Below are positions 9,886 to 18,150 of a DNA stretch of 64,000 bases, one piece after another (position 1 is the first letter of the stretch; each line of letters starts with the position of its first letter). The position numbers and the translations under genes were made by a program. The stretch spans positions 186,001-250,000 of the forward strand of contig NZ_JAASAG010000011.1 of NCBI RefSeq assembly GCF_012726265.1. The letters run 5' to 3'. This DNA comes from Streptomyces sp. HNM0575. Its GTDB lineage: Bacteria; Actinomycetota; Actinomycetes; Streptomycetales; Streptomycetaceae. Under the pieces are notes generated by a model. It saw only the letters and a list, made by a program, of their open reading frames with translations, ran no database searches and was not told where the DNA came from.

Positions 9886-10368
9886 GCCCGAGAGGCATCT
9901 GATGTTGTCCCAGTGCGGATCGCGGACCTTGCGTGCTTTCCGTGGATCCTGTCCGGTGCCTGCGCTGCGGCCGGCGTCGTCGTCCGGCGCCTCCCGCCGC
10001 TTCCTGCTCCGTGTTGTGCTTCTCCCTGTGTCGACGACGTCCCCTTCCCGTTGCCACGCCTTCGAAGGCGCTTACGCGGCCCTTGAGCAGGATGCTAGGA
10101 GGGGCACCACGAGGGGGAGTTCCCACAGGGTGAGCCGGAGGTGAACGGGGAGCCGCGGAACGGTGCGGCGGGTGCGGGCGGTTCCGCATCACGACCGGGG
10201 CCCGCCTCAGGGGTCCGCGAAGACGCCGGGACGGGGTGGGGTTGAGGACAATCGTTGCCGAGAAGAGAGCAGAAGCGGTGGTCTCAACCACCTCGACTAC
10301 ATAACATCGATCAACGCCGAGGTCGTGCACGACCGTCGCACGCCCCTAGCCGCCGTCCGGGAGTCCCG
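9886..10368. other. Divergent region containing unannotated N-terminus of the acyltransferase
   Basis: Positions 9886 to about 10038 on the minus strand probably encode the real acyltransferase N-terminus (see that entry). The rest, to 10368, holds no gene. An AT-richer patch at 10296-10316 (CGACTACATAACATCGATCAA) is a plausible promoter area for the lipoprotein gene to the right. Confidence 0.55.
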
Positions 10369-11067
10369 ATGCACAGCAGCACCACAGCAAGCCGTCGTCG
10401 CAGGTCCGCGCTCACCCTCGGCGGAGCCGCCGCGCTGCTCGTCGCGGCGCCGCTGCTCACCGGGTGCGGCGACGACGCGCACCCCGGTGCCGCCGCTGTG
10501 ACGGGCGGCGAGCGCATCAGCATGGGACAGCTCCAGTCGAAGGTGGAGGCCGTGCGCGACGCGCAGCGCTCGGCGCCGCAGGGCCAGGAGATGATCAAGG
10601 GCAGCGGCCAGCTGACGCGTGCCGCGCTCGACGGCATGATCCGCGAACGCATCGTGAAGCAGGCCGCGAAGGACGCGGGCGTATCCGTGACGCGGCGCGA
10701 AGTGGGCAAGTACCACGCCGAGTTGCGCAAGCAGGCGGGCGGCGAGAAGCGGCTGAAGGACGCGCTCCTCCAGCAGCAGGCGGTGGCTCCGTCACAGATC
10801 GACGGCTGGCTGCGCATGCAGGTCGCCGTGGACAAGATCTCGAAGGCGAAGAAGATCGACCCGCGTACGCCGCAGGGCAACGCGAAGCTGCGGAAGATCT
10901 TCTCCAGGACCTCCGAGGACCTGCACATCTCCGTGAACCCGCGCTACGGGAAGTGGGACGTGAAGGCGTCCACGCTGGGCCACAGTTCGGAGCCCTGGCT
11001 GCGGGACCTGACCGGCAAGCAGCAGGACCGGCAGCAGCAACAGCAGCAGGCGCAGCCGCAGATGTGA
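10369..11067 (+). CDS. SurA N-terminal domain lipoprotein (putative chaperone)
   Basis: This 232-residue protein has a signal peptide with a twin cluster of arginines (RRRR at 9-12), a hydrophobic core and the lipobox LLTGC with Cys33 as lipidation site, so it should be anchored outside the membrane. The mature part is a helical SurA_N-like domain: an LTRAALDGMIRERIVKQAA segment, then VTRREVGKYHAELRKQAG. No parvulin PPIase domain follows, so it is probably a chaperone-type holdase rather than an isomerase. ATG 10369 starts the signal peptide; upstream in-frame codons lack signal features. It ends in a Gln-rich tail. The last codons, including the stop, are duplicated just downstream. Confidence 0.88.
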   Translation: MHSSTTASRRRRSALTLGGAAALLVAAPLLTGCGDDAHPGAAAVTGGERISMGQLQSKVEAVRDAQRSAPQGQEMIKGSGQLTRAALDGMIRERIVKQAAKDAGVSVTRREVGKYHAELRKQAGGEKRLKDALLQQQAVAPSQIDGWLRMQVAVDKISKAKKIDPRTPQGNAKLRKIFSRTSEDLHISVNPRYGKWDVKASTLGHSSEPWLRDLTGKQQDRQQQQQQAQPQM

Positions 11068-11103
11068 CGCGGGGCGGCGGCAGCCGCAGATATGACGCGG
11101 GGC
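11052..11103. repeat. 24-bp direct repeat spanning the stop codon of the SurA-like gene
   Basis: Copies lie at 11052-11075 and 11080-11103 (period 28) with one mismatch. The first includes the TGA stop at 11065-11067. The second lies entirely downstream. Confidence 0.9.
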
Positions 11104-11176
11104 CCGCGCGCGGCCCGTGGCCAGCTGGGACCGTGGGCGTCCGCCGCCCGCGCCCGTACCCGTACGGGCGCTGCGT

Positions 11177-11191
11177 TACGTTCGACGCGTG
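11177..11191 (+). promoter_or_regulatory. Putative -10 element for a leaderless mazG mRNA
   Basis: TACGTT at 11177-11182 is followed by exactly six bases and then the GTG start. No ribosome binding site is present. This matches leaderless promoters of actinobacteria. No clear -35 is seen. Confidence 0.55.
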
Positions 11192-12226
11192 AACGCTTCT
11201 CCGCCGCATACCGGCCGCATCGTCCTCCTCACCACCAGCCACCGCGTGGCCCCCGGACTGCTGTCCTGGCCCGCCTGGGAGGCGCTGCGCTCGGCCGACC
11301 GCGTCGTGTGCGGCGACCCGGAGCACCCCCAGCTGCCGTATGTGCGCGAGGCGGGCGTCCCGGTCGCCGCGGGGGAGCTGCCGACGGCCCGCGAGCTGGT
11401 CGAGGAGTGCGCGGAGGGCCGTACGACGGTCGTCGTCGCGGCGGCGGAGGGCGAGCCCGCGCTGACGGACGGGCTGGCCGCGCTCGCCGGTTCCGGGCGC
11501 ACGTCGATGCCTGAGCTGGAGCTGCTGCCGGGCTCCTACGACCTGCCGGGCGCGCGCTTCCTCGACCTCGTACAGGTCATGGACAGCATCCGCACCGACT
11601 GCCCCTGGAGCGGCGCCCGCACCCACGAGGAGCTCGTCAAGTACGGCATCGAGGAGATGTACGAGCTCGTCGAGGCCATCGAGGAGGGCGACCGCGGCGC
11701 CCTGTGCGAGGAGCTGGGCGACGTGCTGCTCCAGGTCGTCTTCCACGCCCGCATCGCACAGGAGGACCCGGAGGAGCCCTTCTCGGTCGACGACGTGGCG
11801 GGCGGCATCGTGGAGAAACTGATCCACCGGCATCCGCACGTCTTCGGCGAGGAGCAGGCGGCCACGGCGGAGGACGTGCGTGAGCACTGGCTGCGTACGA
11901 AGGCCGCCGAGAAGCGCCGGAACTCCGTGACGGAGGGGATTCCACTGGGCCAGCCCGCGCTGGCGATGGCCGCGAAGCTGGGGCAGCGGGCGCGGCTCGC
12001 CGGCCTGGACGTGCCCTTGCCCGCCGCGGCGACCCCGGAGGGCGACGGCCTCGGCTACGAGCTGCTGGCGCTGGCCCTGCGCGCCGAGGAGCAGGGCGTC
12101 GACCCGGAGACGGCGCTGCGGGTAGCGGCCCGTACGTACCGGGATGCGATCCGCGCGGCGGAGGGTCCGGCGGAGGACCCCGCGGCGGAGGGCCTCGCGG
12201 CGGAGGGCGAGAGCGCGGGCGCGTAG
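11189..12226 (+). CDS. mazG: Nucleoside triphosphate pyrophosphohydrolase MazG
   Basis: This 345-residue protein hydrolyses (d)NTPs to monophosphates and pyrophosphate, cleansing the nucleotide pool. The N-terminal ~115 residues resemble a decayed tetrapyrrole-methylase-like domain, as in other actinobacterial MazG proteins. The MazG domain starts around residue 125 (FLDLVQVMDSIRTDCPW). It carries the metal-binding EEMYELVEAIE helix and the downstream EELGDVLLQVVFHARIAQED helix, the ExxE and ExxD motifs of the all-alpha NTPase fold. GTG 11189 is chosen because homologous sequence starts there and a -10 hexamer lies six bases upstream, implying a leaderless transcript. The tail is Ala/Glu/Gly-rich repeats. 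Confidence 0.93.
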   Translation: MNASPPHTGRIVLLTTSHRVAPGLLSWPAWEALRSADRVVCGDPEHPQLPYVREAGVPVAAGELPTARELVEECAEGRTTVVVAAAEGEPALTDGLAALAGSGRTSMPELELLPGSYDLPGARFLDLVQVMDSIRTDCPWSGARTHEELVKYGIEEMYELVEAIEEGDRGALCEELGDVLLQVVFHARIAQEDPEEPFSVDDVAGGIVEKLIHRHPHVFGEEQAATAEDVREHWLRTKAAEKRRNSVTEGIPLGQPALAMAAKLGQRARLAGLDVPLPAAATPEGDGLGYELLALALRAEEQGVDPETALRVAARTYRDAIRAAEGPAEDPAAEGLAAEGESAGA

Positions 12227-12420
12227 TGGGGCCCCGGATCGCGCCGGGTGCGCTGCCCGTGGCCGGGACCGGTACGGCACCGGCAGGGCCCCGAGCCCGA
12301 CACGGCCGGGACCGACACGGCACCGGTACGGCACCGGCGGGGCCGACCCCGGCACGGCCGACCCCGGCATCGCCCCGGCACGTCCGGCACCGCGTCGGCC
12401 GCCGTCGGCATAGCGCCCGA
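12227..12420. repeat. Degenerate GGTACGGCACCGG-type repeats
   Basis: The gap between mazG and the DUF6479 gene is filled with imperfect copies of an ACCGGTACGGCACCGG / GACACGGCCGGGACC theme. No gene is supported. Confidence 0.6.
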
Positions 12421-12440
12421 GGCACGGGTACTCGGCCGTC

Positions 12441-12824
12441 ATGTACGCAGCACTCACCGCATCCGCATCGTCTCCGGTGTCCCTCGCGGCGGAGCACGAT
12501 CTGCTCGTCGGCATCGCACCGCTCGTCGCGGGCCTCGTGGTCGTCATCGGCCTGATCGCGGCCGTCGCGTACGGCATCCGCATCCGGGCGCGCGGCGACC
12601 AGCGCCCCTCCAGCGCCGGCAAGAAGGGCCCGGAGTCACCGCAGGAGTACGAGACGAGGCACCGGGTCCCCGACGAGGTGCCGCACGACGGTGAGCGGCG
12701 CATGCCGTACGACTTCAAGGACTACGACTCCGACAGCCATCCCGGCGAGCACGAGCAGCCCCGCCCCAAGTGGGACGAGGGCAGCAGCGGCGGCTTCGGC
12801 AGCGGCGGTCTCGGGCACCACTGA
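12441..12824 (+). CDS. DUF6479 family small membrane protein
   Basis: This 127-residue protein has one transmembrane helix at about residues 22-50 (IAPLVAGLVVVIGLIAAVAYGI), then a basic stop-transfer RIRARG and a hydrophilic tail. It matches the DUF6479 proteins I recall from Streptomyces, with the PDEVPHDGERRMPYDF motif. The function is unknown. The C-terminus is Gly/Ser-rich. ATG 12441 is the natural start, although no strong ribosome binding site is present. A perfect hairpin follows the stop. Confidence 0.8.
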   Translation: MYAALTASASSPVSLAAEHDLLVGIAPLVAGLVVVIGLIAAVAYGIRIRARGDQRPSSAGKKGPESPQEYETRHRVPDEVPHDGERRMPYDFKDYDSDSHPGEHEQPRPKWDEGSSGGFGSGGLGHH

Positions 12825-12829
12825 CGCTT

Positions 12830-12882
12830 GCCGGGCGCCGCCCGCCGGGGCCCACCCCGTCCGACGGCGGGCGGCGCCCGGC
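12830..12882 (+). terminator. Strong hairpin terminator after DUF6479 gene
   Basis: Arms 12830-12847 and 12865-12882 are perfectly complementary over 18 bp with a 17-base loop. The hairpin starts six bases after the stop codon. Confidence 0.8.
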
Positions 12883-12993
12883 CCAGCGCCCCTGCTCCCT
12901 CCCGGACCGGGTGATCGCGCCCCGGTCCCTCCGTCCCCGCCCCTCGGTCCCGTCCCCCGCGAACCCCCTGAGCCGCCACCGCCCCCACCCCGC

Positions 12994-13008
12994 TAGCGTC
13001 GACGCGTG
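12994..13008 (+). promoter_or_regulatory. Putative -10 element for a leaderless P450 mRNA
   Basis: TAGCGT at 12994-12999 is followed by six bases and then the GTG start at 13006. The string TCGACGCGTG across the start also occurs at mazG. No ribosome binding site is seen. Confidence 0.55.
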
Positions 13009-14319
13009 CACGACGACATCCGCGGCCACGGCGGCGACGGCCCTTGCGGCGCCGCCCCCGCCTCGCACTCCCTCATGCCGCCGCTCTTCGACTGGGAGTT
13101 CGCCGCGGACCCGTACCCCGCGTACGCCTGGCTGCGCGAGCACGCGCCCGTACGCAGGACCGAACTGCCCAGCGGCGTCGAGGCATGGCTGGTGACCCGC
13201 TACGCCGACGCCCGGCAGGCCCTCGCCGACCAGCGGCTCAGCAAGAACCCCGTGCACCACCACGAGACGTCCGCTCACGGCAAGGGCAAGGTCGGCATCC
13301 CCGGCGAGCGCAGCGCGAACCTGATGACGCACCTGCTCAACATCGACCCGCCGGACCACACCCGCCTGCGCCGCCTCGTCTCGAAGGCGTTCACGCCCGC
13401 CCGCGTGGCCGAATTCGAGCCACGCGTACGGGAGTTGACCGACCGGCTCATCGACGCCTTCGCGGACCGGGGCGAGGCGGACCTCATCCACGAGTTCGCC
13501 TTCCCGCTGCCCATCTACGCGATCTGCGACCTGCTCGGCGTACCGGCCGAGGACCAGGACGACTTCCGCGACTGGGCCGGCATGATGCTGCGCCACCACA
13601 AGCCCGGCGAGCCGGGGCCGCCGCGCGGCGGAGTCGGCCGGGCGGTGAAGAAGATGCGCGCCTATCTCGCCGAACTCATCCACCGCAAACGGGAGAAGCC
13701 GGGCGAAGACCTGATCTCGGGCCTGATCCGCGCGAGCGACCACGGCGAGCACCTCACCGAGAACGAGGCCGCGGCGATGGCCTTCATCCTCCTCTTCGCC
13801 GGCTTCGAGACGACGGTCAACCTCATCGGCAACGGCACGTACGCCCTGCTGCGGAACCCCCGGCAGCGCGCCCTGCTGAGCGACGCCGTGGCCGCCGGCG
13901 ACGACGGACTGCTCGCCACCGCGGTCGAGGAACTGCTGCGCTACGACGGCCCGGTGGAGATCGCGACGTGGCGATTCGCCACCGAGCCGCTGGAGATCGG
14001 CGGCGTGCGCGTCGCGCGGGGCGAGCCGGTGCTGGTGGTGCTCGCCGCCGCCGACCGGGATCCGGCCAAGTTCGGCGATCCGGACGTGCTGGACCTGCGG
14101 CGGCGAGACAACCAGCACTTGGGCTACGGCCACGGCATCCACTACTGCCTCGGGGCGCCGCTCGCCAGGCTGGAGGGCCGACTGGCGCTGAGCGCGCTGC
14201 TGCGCAGGCTGCCGGACGTACGGCTAGCGCTCCCGCCCGACGAGTTGCGGTGGCGCGGCGGTCTCATCATGCGCGGACTGCGCACGCTGCCCGTGGAGTT
14301 CGCGCCCGAGCACCGCTGA
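13006..14319 (+). CDS. Cytochrome P450
   Basis: This 437-residue soluble cytochrome P450 should act as a monooxygenase with separately encoded ferredoxin and reductase partners, none of which are adjacent. The I-helix AGFETT is at 265-270 and carries Phe where many bacterial P450s have His or Glu. The K-helix ExxR falls at 309-312 (EELLR). The heme loop LGYGHGIHYCLG has the proximal Cys381. The HLLNIDPPDHTRLRRLV segment is typical of bacterial class I enzymes. It stands alone, not in a recognisable biosynthetic cluster, so the substrate cannot be named. Start GTG 13006 is supported by the -10 hexamer six bases upstream. The 3' end is triplicated downstream. Confidence 0.95.
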   Translation: MHDDIRGHGGDGPCGAAPASHSLMPPLFDWEFAADPYPAYAWLREHAPVRRTELPSGVEAWLVTRYADARQALADQRLSKNPVHHHETSAHGKGKVGIPGERSANLMTHLLNIDPPDHTRLRRLVSKAFTPARVAEFEPRVRELTDRLIDAFADRGEADLIHEFAFPLPIYAICDLLGVPAEDQDDFRDWAGMMLRHHKPGEPGPPRGGVGRAVKKMRAYLAELIHRKREKPGEDLISGLIRASDHGEHLTENEAAAMAFILLFAGFETTVNLIGNGTYALLRNPRQRALLSDAVAAGDDGLLATAVEELLRYDGPVEIATWRFATEPLEIGGVRVARGEPVLVVLAAADRDPAKFGDPDVLDLRRRDNQHLGYGHGIHYCLGAPLARLEGRLALSALLRRLPDVRLALPPDELRWRGGLIMRGLRTLPVEFAPEHR

Positions 14320-14370
14320 CGGGTGACCGGAGCACCGCTGACGGGCGACGGGAGCACCGCTGACGGGCGA
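14308..14370. repeat. 22-bp tandem repeat spanning the P450 stop codon
   Basis: Copies occupy 14308-14329, 14330-14351 and 14352-14370 (partial). The first contains the last three codons and the TGA of the P450 gene. Confidence 0.92.
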
Positions 14371-14434
14371 AGCGTGCAACAGGAGTGACGGGACATCACC
14401 GGTGTGACGTTCGCGTGATGTGAGTGACACCACC

Positions 14435-14464
14435 TTGTGATGATGCGCGTCCGGAAGCTAGGTT
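14435..14464 (+). promoter_or_regulatory. Putative rpf promoter
   Basis: TTGTGA at 14435-14440 and TAGGTT at 14459-14464 are separated by 18 bases, predicting transcription from about 14471 and a leader of about 210 bases. Upstream, several TGTGA-like half-sites occur between 14380 and 14440, including the near-palindrome TCACCGGTGTGA at 14396-14407. These could bind a Crp-type regulator; that is inference. The leader contains GC-rich self-complementary GGGCGCCC stretches near 14560-14590. Confidence 0.45.
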
Positions 14465-14680
14465 CGACCGGCAGCCGGGCCGCTCGCCGCCCGCCGGTCG
14501 CCCGGCGGCAGCGTCGGCTCGCGTGCGAACTCCAGGCGCACCACGCCCCGTACCACCCCGGGCGCCCAACGTGCCCCGGGCGCCCGGGCGTTCGGCGCCG
14601 CGGGAGCCGCACGCACCGCCCTCCTCGCACCACCGCAAGCGTCATCGCCCACGTCCTGTGTCCCCACGAGAGGTCACCAC

Positions 14681-15550
14681 ATGCCGCCCCTGCTTTCCGG
14701 GAACGGGCGCCACCGCCGCCCCCGCCAGGCCCCCAACTTCGTGGTCGCGGCGGGCGTGACGGGAGCGGGCCTCGCCCTTCCCCTGCTCGGAGCGACGGCG
14801 GCGAGCGCCGCGGACAACGGCACCTGGGACGCCGTGGCCGAGTGCGAGAGCGGCAACCTGTGGAGCGCCAACGACGACAACGGCTTTTACGGCGGGCTCC
14901 AGTTGGACCAGGAGACCTGGGAGCGGTACGGCGGCACCGAGTACGCCGGGCGTCCCGATCTTGCGAGCCGCGACCAGCAGATCACCGTGGCGGAGAAGCT
15001 CCTGGACGAGGAGGGCACCGGCTCCTTCGGCGACTGCGCGGACAGCGCGGGGCTCTCACAGGACTCGCCCGGCTCGCCCGACGTCGACCCGGACGGTTCC
15101 GAGGTCGCGGACGGCCCCGTCGCCGAACGCCCGTACCCCACCTCGCCTTCGCCGGGCGCGCCCGAGGGCGAGGGCGGCACGGGCAGCGGTGAGTCCGCCG
15201 ATCCCTCCGGCTACCCCGACCCGTCGGACTCCGCCGACCCGTCCGGCTCGCCCGGCACCTCCGACCCCGAGTCGCCCGGTACGGACGACGGCTCCGGCGG
15301 TACACACCCCTCCCGCGGTGACGGCGAAGGACGCGGCGACGCGAACGGCACGCACGATCCGGGCAGTTCGGATGACACGGGCGATCCCGGCAAGGACGGC
15401 GAATACCGCGTCTCGCACGGCGACTCGCTCTACACCATCGCGGACGAGCAGGATGTGAAGGGCGGTTGGCGGGAGCTGTACGAGCGCAACCGCGACGTCA
15501 TCGGCTCCGACCCGGGCCTGATCATCCCCGGCGAGCAGCTGCATCTCTGA
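14681..15550 (+). CDS. Secreted resuscitation-promoting factor-like muralytic protein with LysM
   Basis: This 289-residue exported protein probably cleaves peptidoglycan to aid spore germination or regrowth. The signal peptide spans residues 1-43 with ASA cleavage before ADNGTWD. The Rpf domain follows (about 46-125). Glu54 in WDAVAECESG corresponds to the lysozyme-like catalytic acid, and Cys55 with Cys119 form the expected disulfide. A long Pro/Ser/Asp/Gly-rich spacer (about 126-240) resembles a wall-spanning linker. A C-terminal LysM domain (YRVSHGDSLYTIA to IIPGEQLHL) should bind peptidoglycan. ATG 14681 follows AGAGGTCACC. It sits upstream of eno. Confidence 0.92.
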   Translation: MPPLLSGNGRHRRPRQAPNFVVAAGVTGAGLALPLLGATAASAADNGTWDAVAECESGNLWSANDDNGFYGGLQLDQETWERYGGTEYAGRPDLASRDQQITVAEKLLDEEGTGSFGDCADSAGLSQDSPGSPDVDPDGSEVADGPVAERPYPTSPSPGAPEGEGGTGSGESADPSGYPDPSDSADPSGSPGTSDPESPGTDDGSGGTHPSRGDGEGRGDANGTHDPGSSDDTGDPGKDGEYRVSHGDSLYTIADEQDVKGGWRELYERNRDVIGSDPGLIIPGEQLHL

Positions 15551-15577
15551 CGTCCGCGGCGACCGGAGCAGCCGGAG

Positions 15578-15658
15578 CGGCGGCAACGGGAGCCGGAGGA
15601 GCTGAAGCGGCGGCAACGGGAGCCGGAGCAGCCGAAGCGGCGGCAACGGGAGCCGAAG
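15578..15658. repeat. 30-bp tandem repeat downstream of rpf gene
   Basis: Units at 15578-15607, 15608-15637 and 15638-15658 (partial) share CGGCGGCAACGGGAGCCG and end in GAGCnGAAG. The rest of 15551-15900 carries no gene, only the eno promoter area. Confidence 0.88.
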
Positions 15659-15856
15659 TGCGGTGCTCCGAGCGGTGCGGGGACTCCTCACGGGGCCTTA
15701 CGGTCCGGACCGTCCGGACCGGTCCCGCTTTTCTTCCCCTCCCGAACAAATTCGGGGAACCGCCGCTGCATCCCTGAGCTGGCCTCCTTCACCGTGCGCC
15801 GCCCGCCGTTCAACCCCCCGACACGACTGGCGACAGGGGCATCACCCCATGCCCGT

Positions 15857-15862
15857 TAGGCT
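15857..15862 (+). promoter_or_regulatory. Putative -10 hexamer of the eno promoter
   Basis: TAGGCT at 15857-15862 lies 38 bases before the eno GTG. AAGGAG at 15889-15894 is the ribosome binding site. No clear -35 can be assigned. Confidence 0.4.
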
Positions 15863-15900
15863 CTGGGCAGTAAGCCAGACCCTTCACGAAGGAGATCCTC

Positions 15901-17181
15901 GTGCCGTCCATCGACGTCGTCGTAGCCCGCGAGATCCTCGACTCGCGAGGCAACCCCACGGTCGAGGTCGAGGTCGGCCTCGACGACGGCAGCACCGGCC
16001 GTGCTGCCGTTCCGTCGGGCGCCTCGACCGGAGCCTTCGAGGCACTGGAGCTCCGCGACGGTGACACGGGCCGCTACGGCGGCAAGGGCGTGGAGAAGGC
16101 CGTGCTCGCCGTCATCGAGCAGATCGGCCCGGAGCTCGTGGGGTACGACGCCACGGAGCAGCGCCTCATCGACCAGGCGATGTTCGACCTGGACGCCACG
16201 GCCGACAAGTCCTCGCTCGGCGCCAACGCCATCCTCGGCGTCTCGCTCGCCGTCGCGCACGCCGCCTCTGAGGCCTCCGACCTGCCGCTCTTCCGCTACC
16301 TCGGCGGCCCCAACGCGCACATGCTGCCCGTGCCGATGATGAACATCCTCAACGGCGGCTCCCACGCGGACTCCAACGTGGACATCCAGGAGTTCATGAT
16401 CGCCCCGATCGGCGCGGAGTCCTTCTCCGAGGCGCTGCGCTGGGGCGCGGAGACGTACCACGCACTCAAGTCCGTGCTGAAGGAGCGGGGCCTGGCCACC
16501 GGCCTGGGCGACGAGGGCGGCTTCGCGCCGAACCTCGGCTCCAACCGCGAGGCGCTCGACCTCATCGTCGAGGCCGTGCAGAAGGCCGGCTACACCATCG
16601 GGCAGGACATCGCCCTCGCGCTCGACGTCGCCGCGTCCGAGTTCTACAAGGACGGCGTCTACTCCTTCGAGGGCAAGGAGCGCAGCGCCGCCGAGATGAC
16701 CGACTACTACGCGGAACTCGTCGACGCCTACCCGCTCGTCTCCATCGAGGACCCGCTGTACGAGGACGACTGGGCCGGCTGGCAGACCATCACCGAGAAG
16801 CTCGGCACCAAGGTGCAGCTCGTCGGCGACGACCTGTTCGTCACCAACCCGGAGCGGCTCTCCCGCGGAATCGAGGACGGCGCCGCCAACGCGCTGCTGG
16901 TGAAGGTCAATCAGATCGGCTCGCTCACCGAGACCCTCGACGCCGTGGAGCTGGCCCAGCGCAACGGCTTCAAGTGCATGATGTCCCACCGCTCCGGCGA
17001 GACCGAGGACGTCACCATCGCCGACCTGGCCGTCGCCACCAACTGCGGGCAGATCAAGACGGGCGCCCCCGCCCGCTCCGAGCGCGTCGCCAAGTACAAC
17101 CAGCTGCTGCGCATCGAGGAGATCCTCGACGACGCCGCCGTCTACGCCGGGCGCAGCGCCTTCCCGCGCTACAAGGGCTAG
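15901..17181 (+). CDS. eno: Enolase (phosphopyruvate hydratase)
   Basis: Enolase interconverts 2-phosphoglycerate and phosphoenolpyruvate in glycolysis. The 426-residue protein is full length. Conserved segments include the N-terminal IVAREILDSRGNPTVEVEV, the GASTG loop, the NGGSHADSNVDIQEFM substrate loop, the SIEDP Mg-binding segment and the signature LLVKVNQIGSLTET. The GTG start at 15901 has a well-placed AAGGAG. It heads the conserved actinobacterial order eno-divIC-DUF501-ppx. The last 19 bp, including the stop, are tandemly triplicated into the intergenic region. Confidence 0.98.
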   Translation: MPSIDVVVAREILDSRGNPTVEVEVGLDDGSTGRAAVPSGASTGAFEALELRDGDTGRYGGKGVEKAVLAVIEQIGPELVGYDATEQRLIDQAMFDLDATADKSSLGANAILGVSLAVAHAASEASDLPLFRYLGGPNAHMLPVPMMNILNGGSHADSNVDIQEFMIAPIGAESFSEALRWGAETYHALKSVLKERGLATGLGDEGGFAPNLGSNREALDLIVEAVQKAGYTIGQDIALALDVAASEFYKDGVYSFEGKERSAAEMTDYYAELVDAYPLVSIEDPLYEDDWAGWQTITEKLGTKVQLVGDDLFVTNPERLSRGIEDGAANALLVKVNQIGSLTETLDAVELAQRNGFKCMMSHRSGETEDVTIADLAVATNCGQIKTGAPARSERVAKYNQLLRIEEILDDAAVYAGRSAFPRYKG

Positions 17182-17219
17182 TCCCCGCTACAAGGACCAG
17201 CTCCCGATACAAGGGCTGA
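17163..17219. repeat. 19-bp tandem triplication spanning the eno stop codon
   Basis: Copies lie at 17163-17181, 17182-17200 and 17201-17219, sharing the CGCTACAAGG core. The first encodes the C-terminal RYKG and stop of enolase. The other two are non-coding. Confidence 0.9.
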
Positions 17220-17488
17220 CAGGCTCCGTTGCGACGGCTGACGGCGCCGCGTCCCGGCAGTCGCTCACGGCCTCTCGCATCCGGCGTTCCGTACGGGGCC
17301 TGCTCTCCGCACGGCCGGCCCCTGCCGCGTCACAGGCCGCGGTACCGGGCCGGCCGTCGCTGCGCCCGTCCCCGCCGCCGTTCCCGTACGGTGGCGGGGG
17401 CCGTTCGCCAGGCGTCGGCCCGCAGCAGCACCACGGACAGCCGGACACCGGACAGCCGGACGGCTGAGAAGGGGACAAGGGGAGGAAC

Positions 17489-18016
17489 GTGCCCGCGGAT
17501 CGGTTCTCCACCGCGACCAGACTCAGGGCGCTCGGCACCCGGGCCGCCGAACGCGTCTACCGCGCCCGCGGGCGCACCGTGCGCACCCCGCGCCGCAGCC
17601 GCCTCACGGGCCGCGCCGCGGTGCTGGCGCTGGTCGTCTGCTCGCTGGTCGTGGCGCTGGCCTATCCGATGCGGCAGTACGTGTCGCAGCGTACGGAGAT
17701 CGCCGAGCAGCAGCGTCAGGCGGAGCACGCACGCAAGCAGGTCGACCGGCTGCGCAAGGAGCGGGCGCGCTGGCAGGACTCCGCCTACGTGGAGCAACAG
17801 GCCCGCAGGCACCTGCACTTCGTACGGCCCGGCGAGACCGGCTTCACGCTGCCGGACGGCACGGGCGACGCGCGGCGGCCCGCCGGTCGCGGCTCCGACC
17901 GCGCCTGGTACCAGAACCTCTGGGACGGCGTCGACAAGGCGGACCGGAGCGGGCGCGCCGACCGCGCCGACCGTACCGAGGGCATCGGCGGCGCCGCGTC
18001 CCCCGGCGGTCGCTGA
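17489..18016 (+). CDS. divIC: Septum formation initiator DivIC/FtsB family protein
   Basis: This 175-residue single-pass membrane protein belongs to the DivIC/FtsB cell-division family. A basic cytoplasmic N-terminus (about 1-45) precedes one transmembrane helix (about 46-66, AVLALVVCSLVVALAYPM). A coiled coil of heptads rich in Gln, Arg and Glu follows (about 70-100), then the typical DSAYVEQQARRHLHFVRPGE motif. The C-terminal ~40 residues are low-complexity. The GTG start at 17489 follows GGGGAGGAACGT. Position directly after eno is the standard actinobacterial context. Confidence 0.93.
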   Translation: MPADRFSTATRLRALGTRAAERVYRARGRTVRTPRRSRLTGRAAVLALVVCSLVVALAYPMRQYVSQRTEIAEQQRQAEHARKQVDRLRKERARWQDSAYVEQQARRHLHFVRPGETGFTLPDGTGDARRPAGRGSDRAWYQNLWDGVDKADRSGRADRADRTEGIGGAASPGGR

Positions 18017-18150
18017 ACTCCCGCCTCGCGCAAGGGCGTTCGCCCGTACGAACGGCCCCGGCCCCGGCCGTACGACCGCCCGCCCCGCACTCCTCCTCCC
18101 GACCGCCCGGCAGCCCCACACGACCACAGAACCCGGAAGAGCCCGCACCG

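Noticed and set aside
13006..14319. P450 as part of a secondary-metabolite cluster
   Set aside because: Neighbours are mazG, DUF6479, rpf and eno, all ordinary genes; no synthase, ferredoxin or regulator is adjacent.
14320..14680. A ydaO-type (c-di-AMP) riboswitch upstream of the rpf gene, as known for rpfA in some Streptomyces
   Set aside because: The leader is long enough (~210 bases), but the conserved core sequences of that riboswitch, such as the GGGGGACCC block, are not seen.
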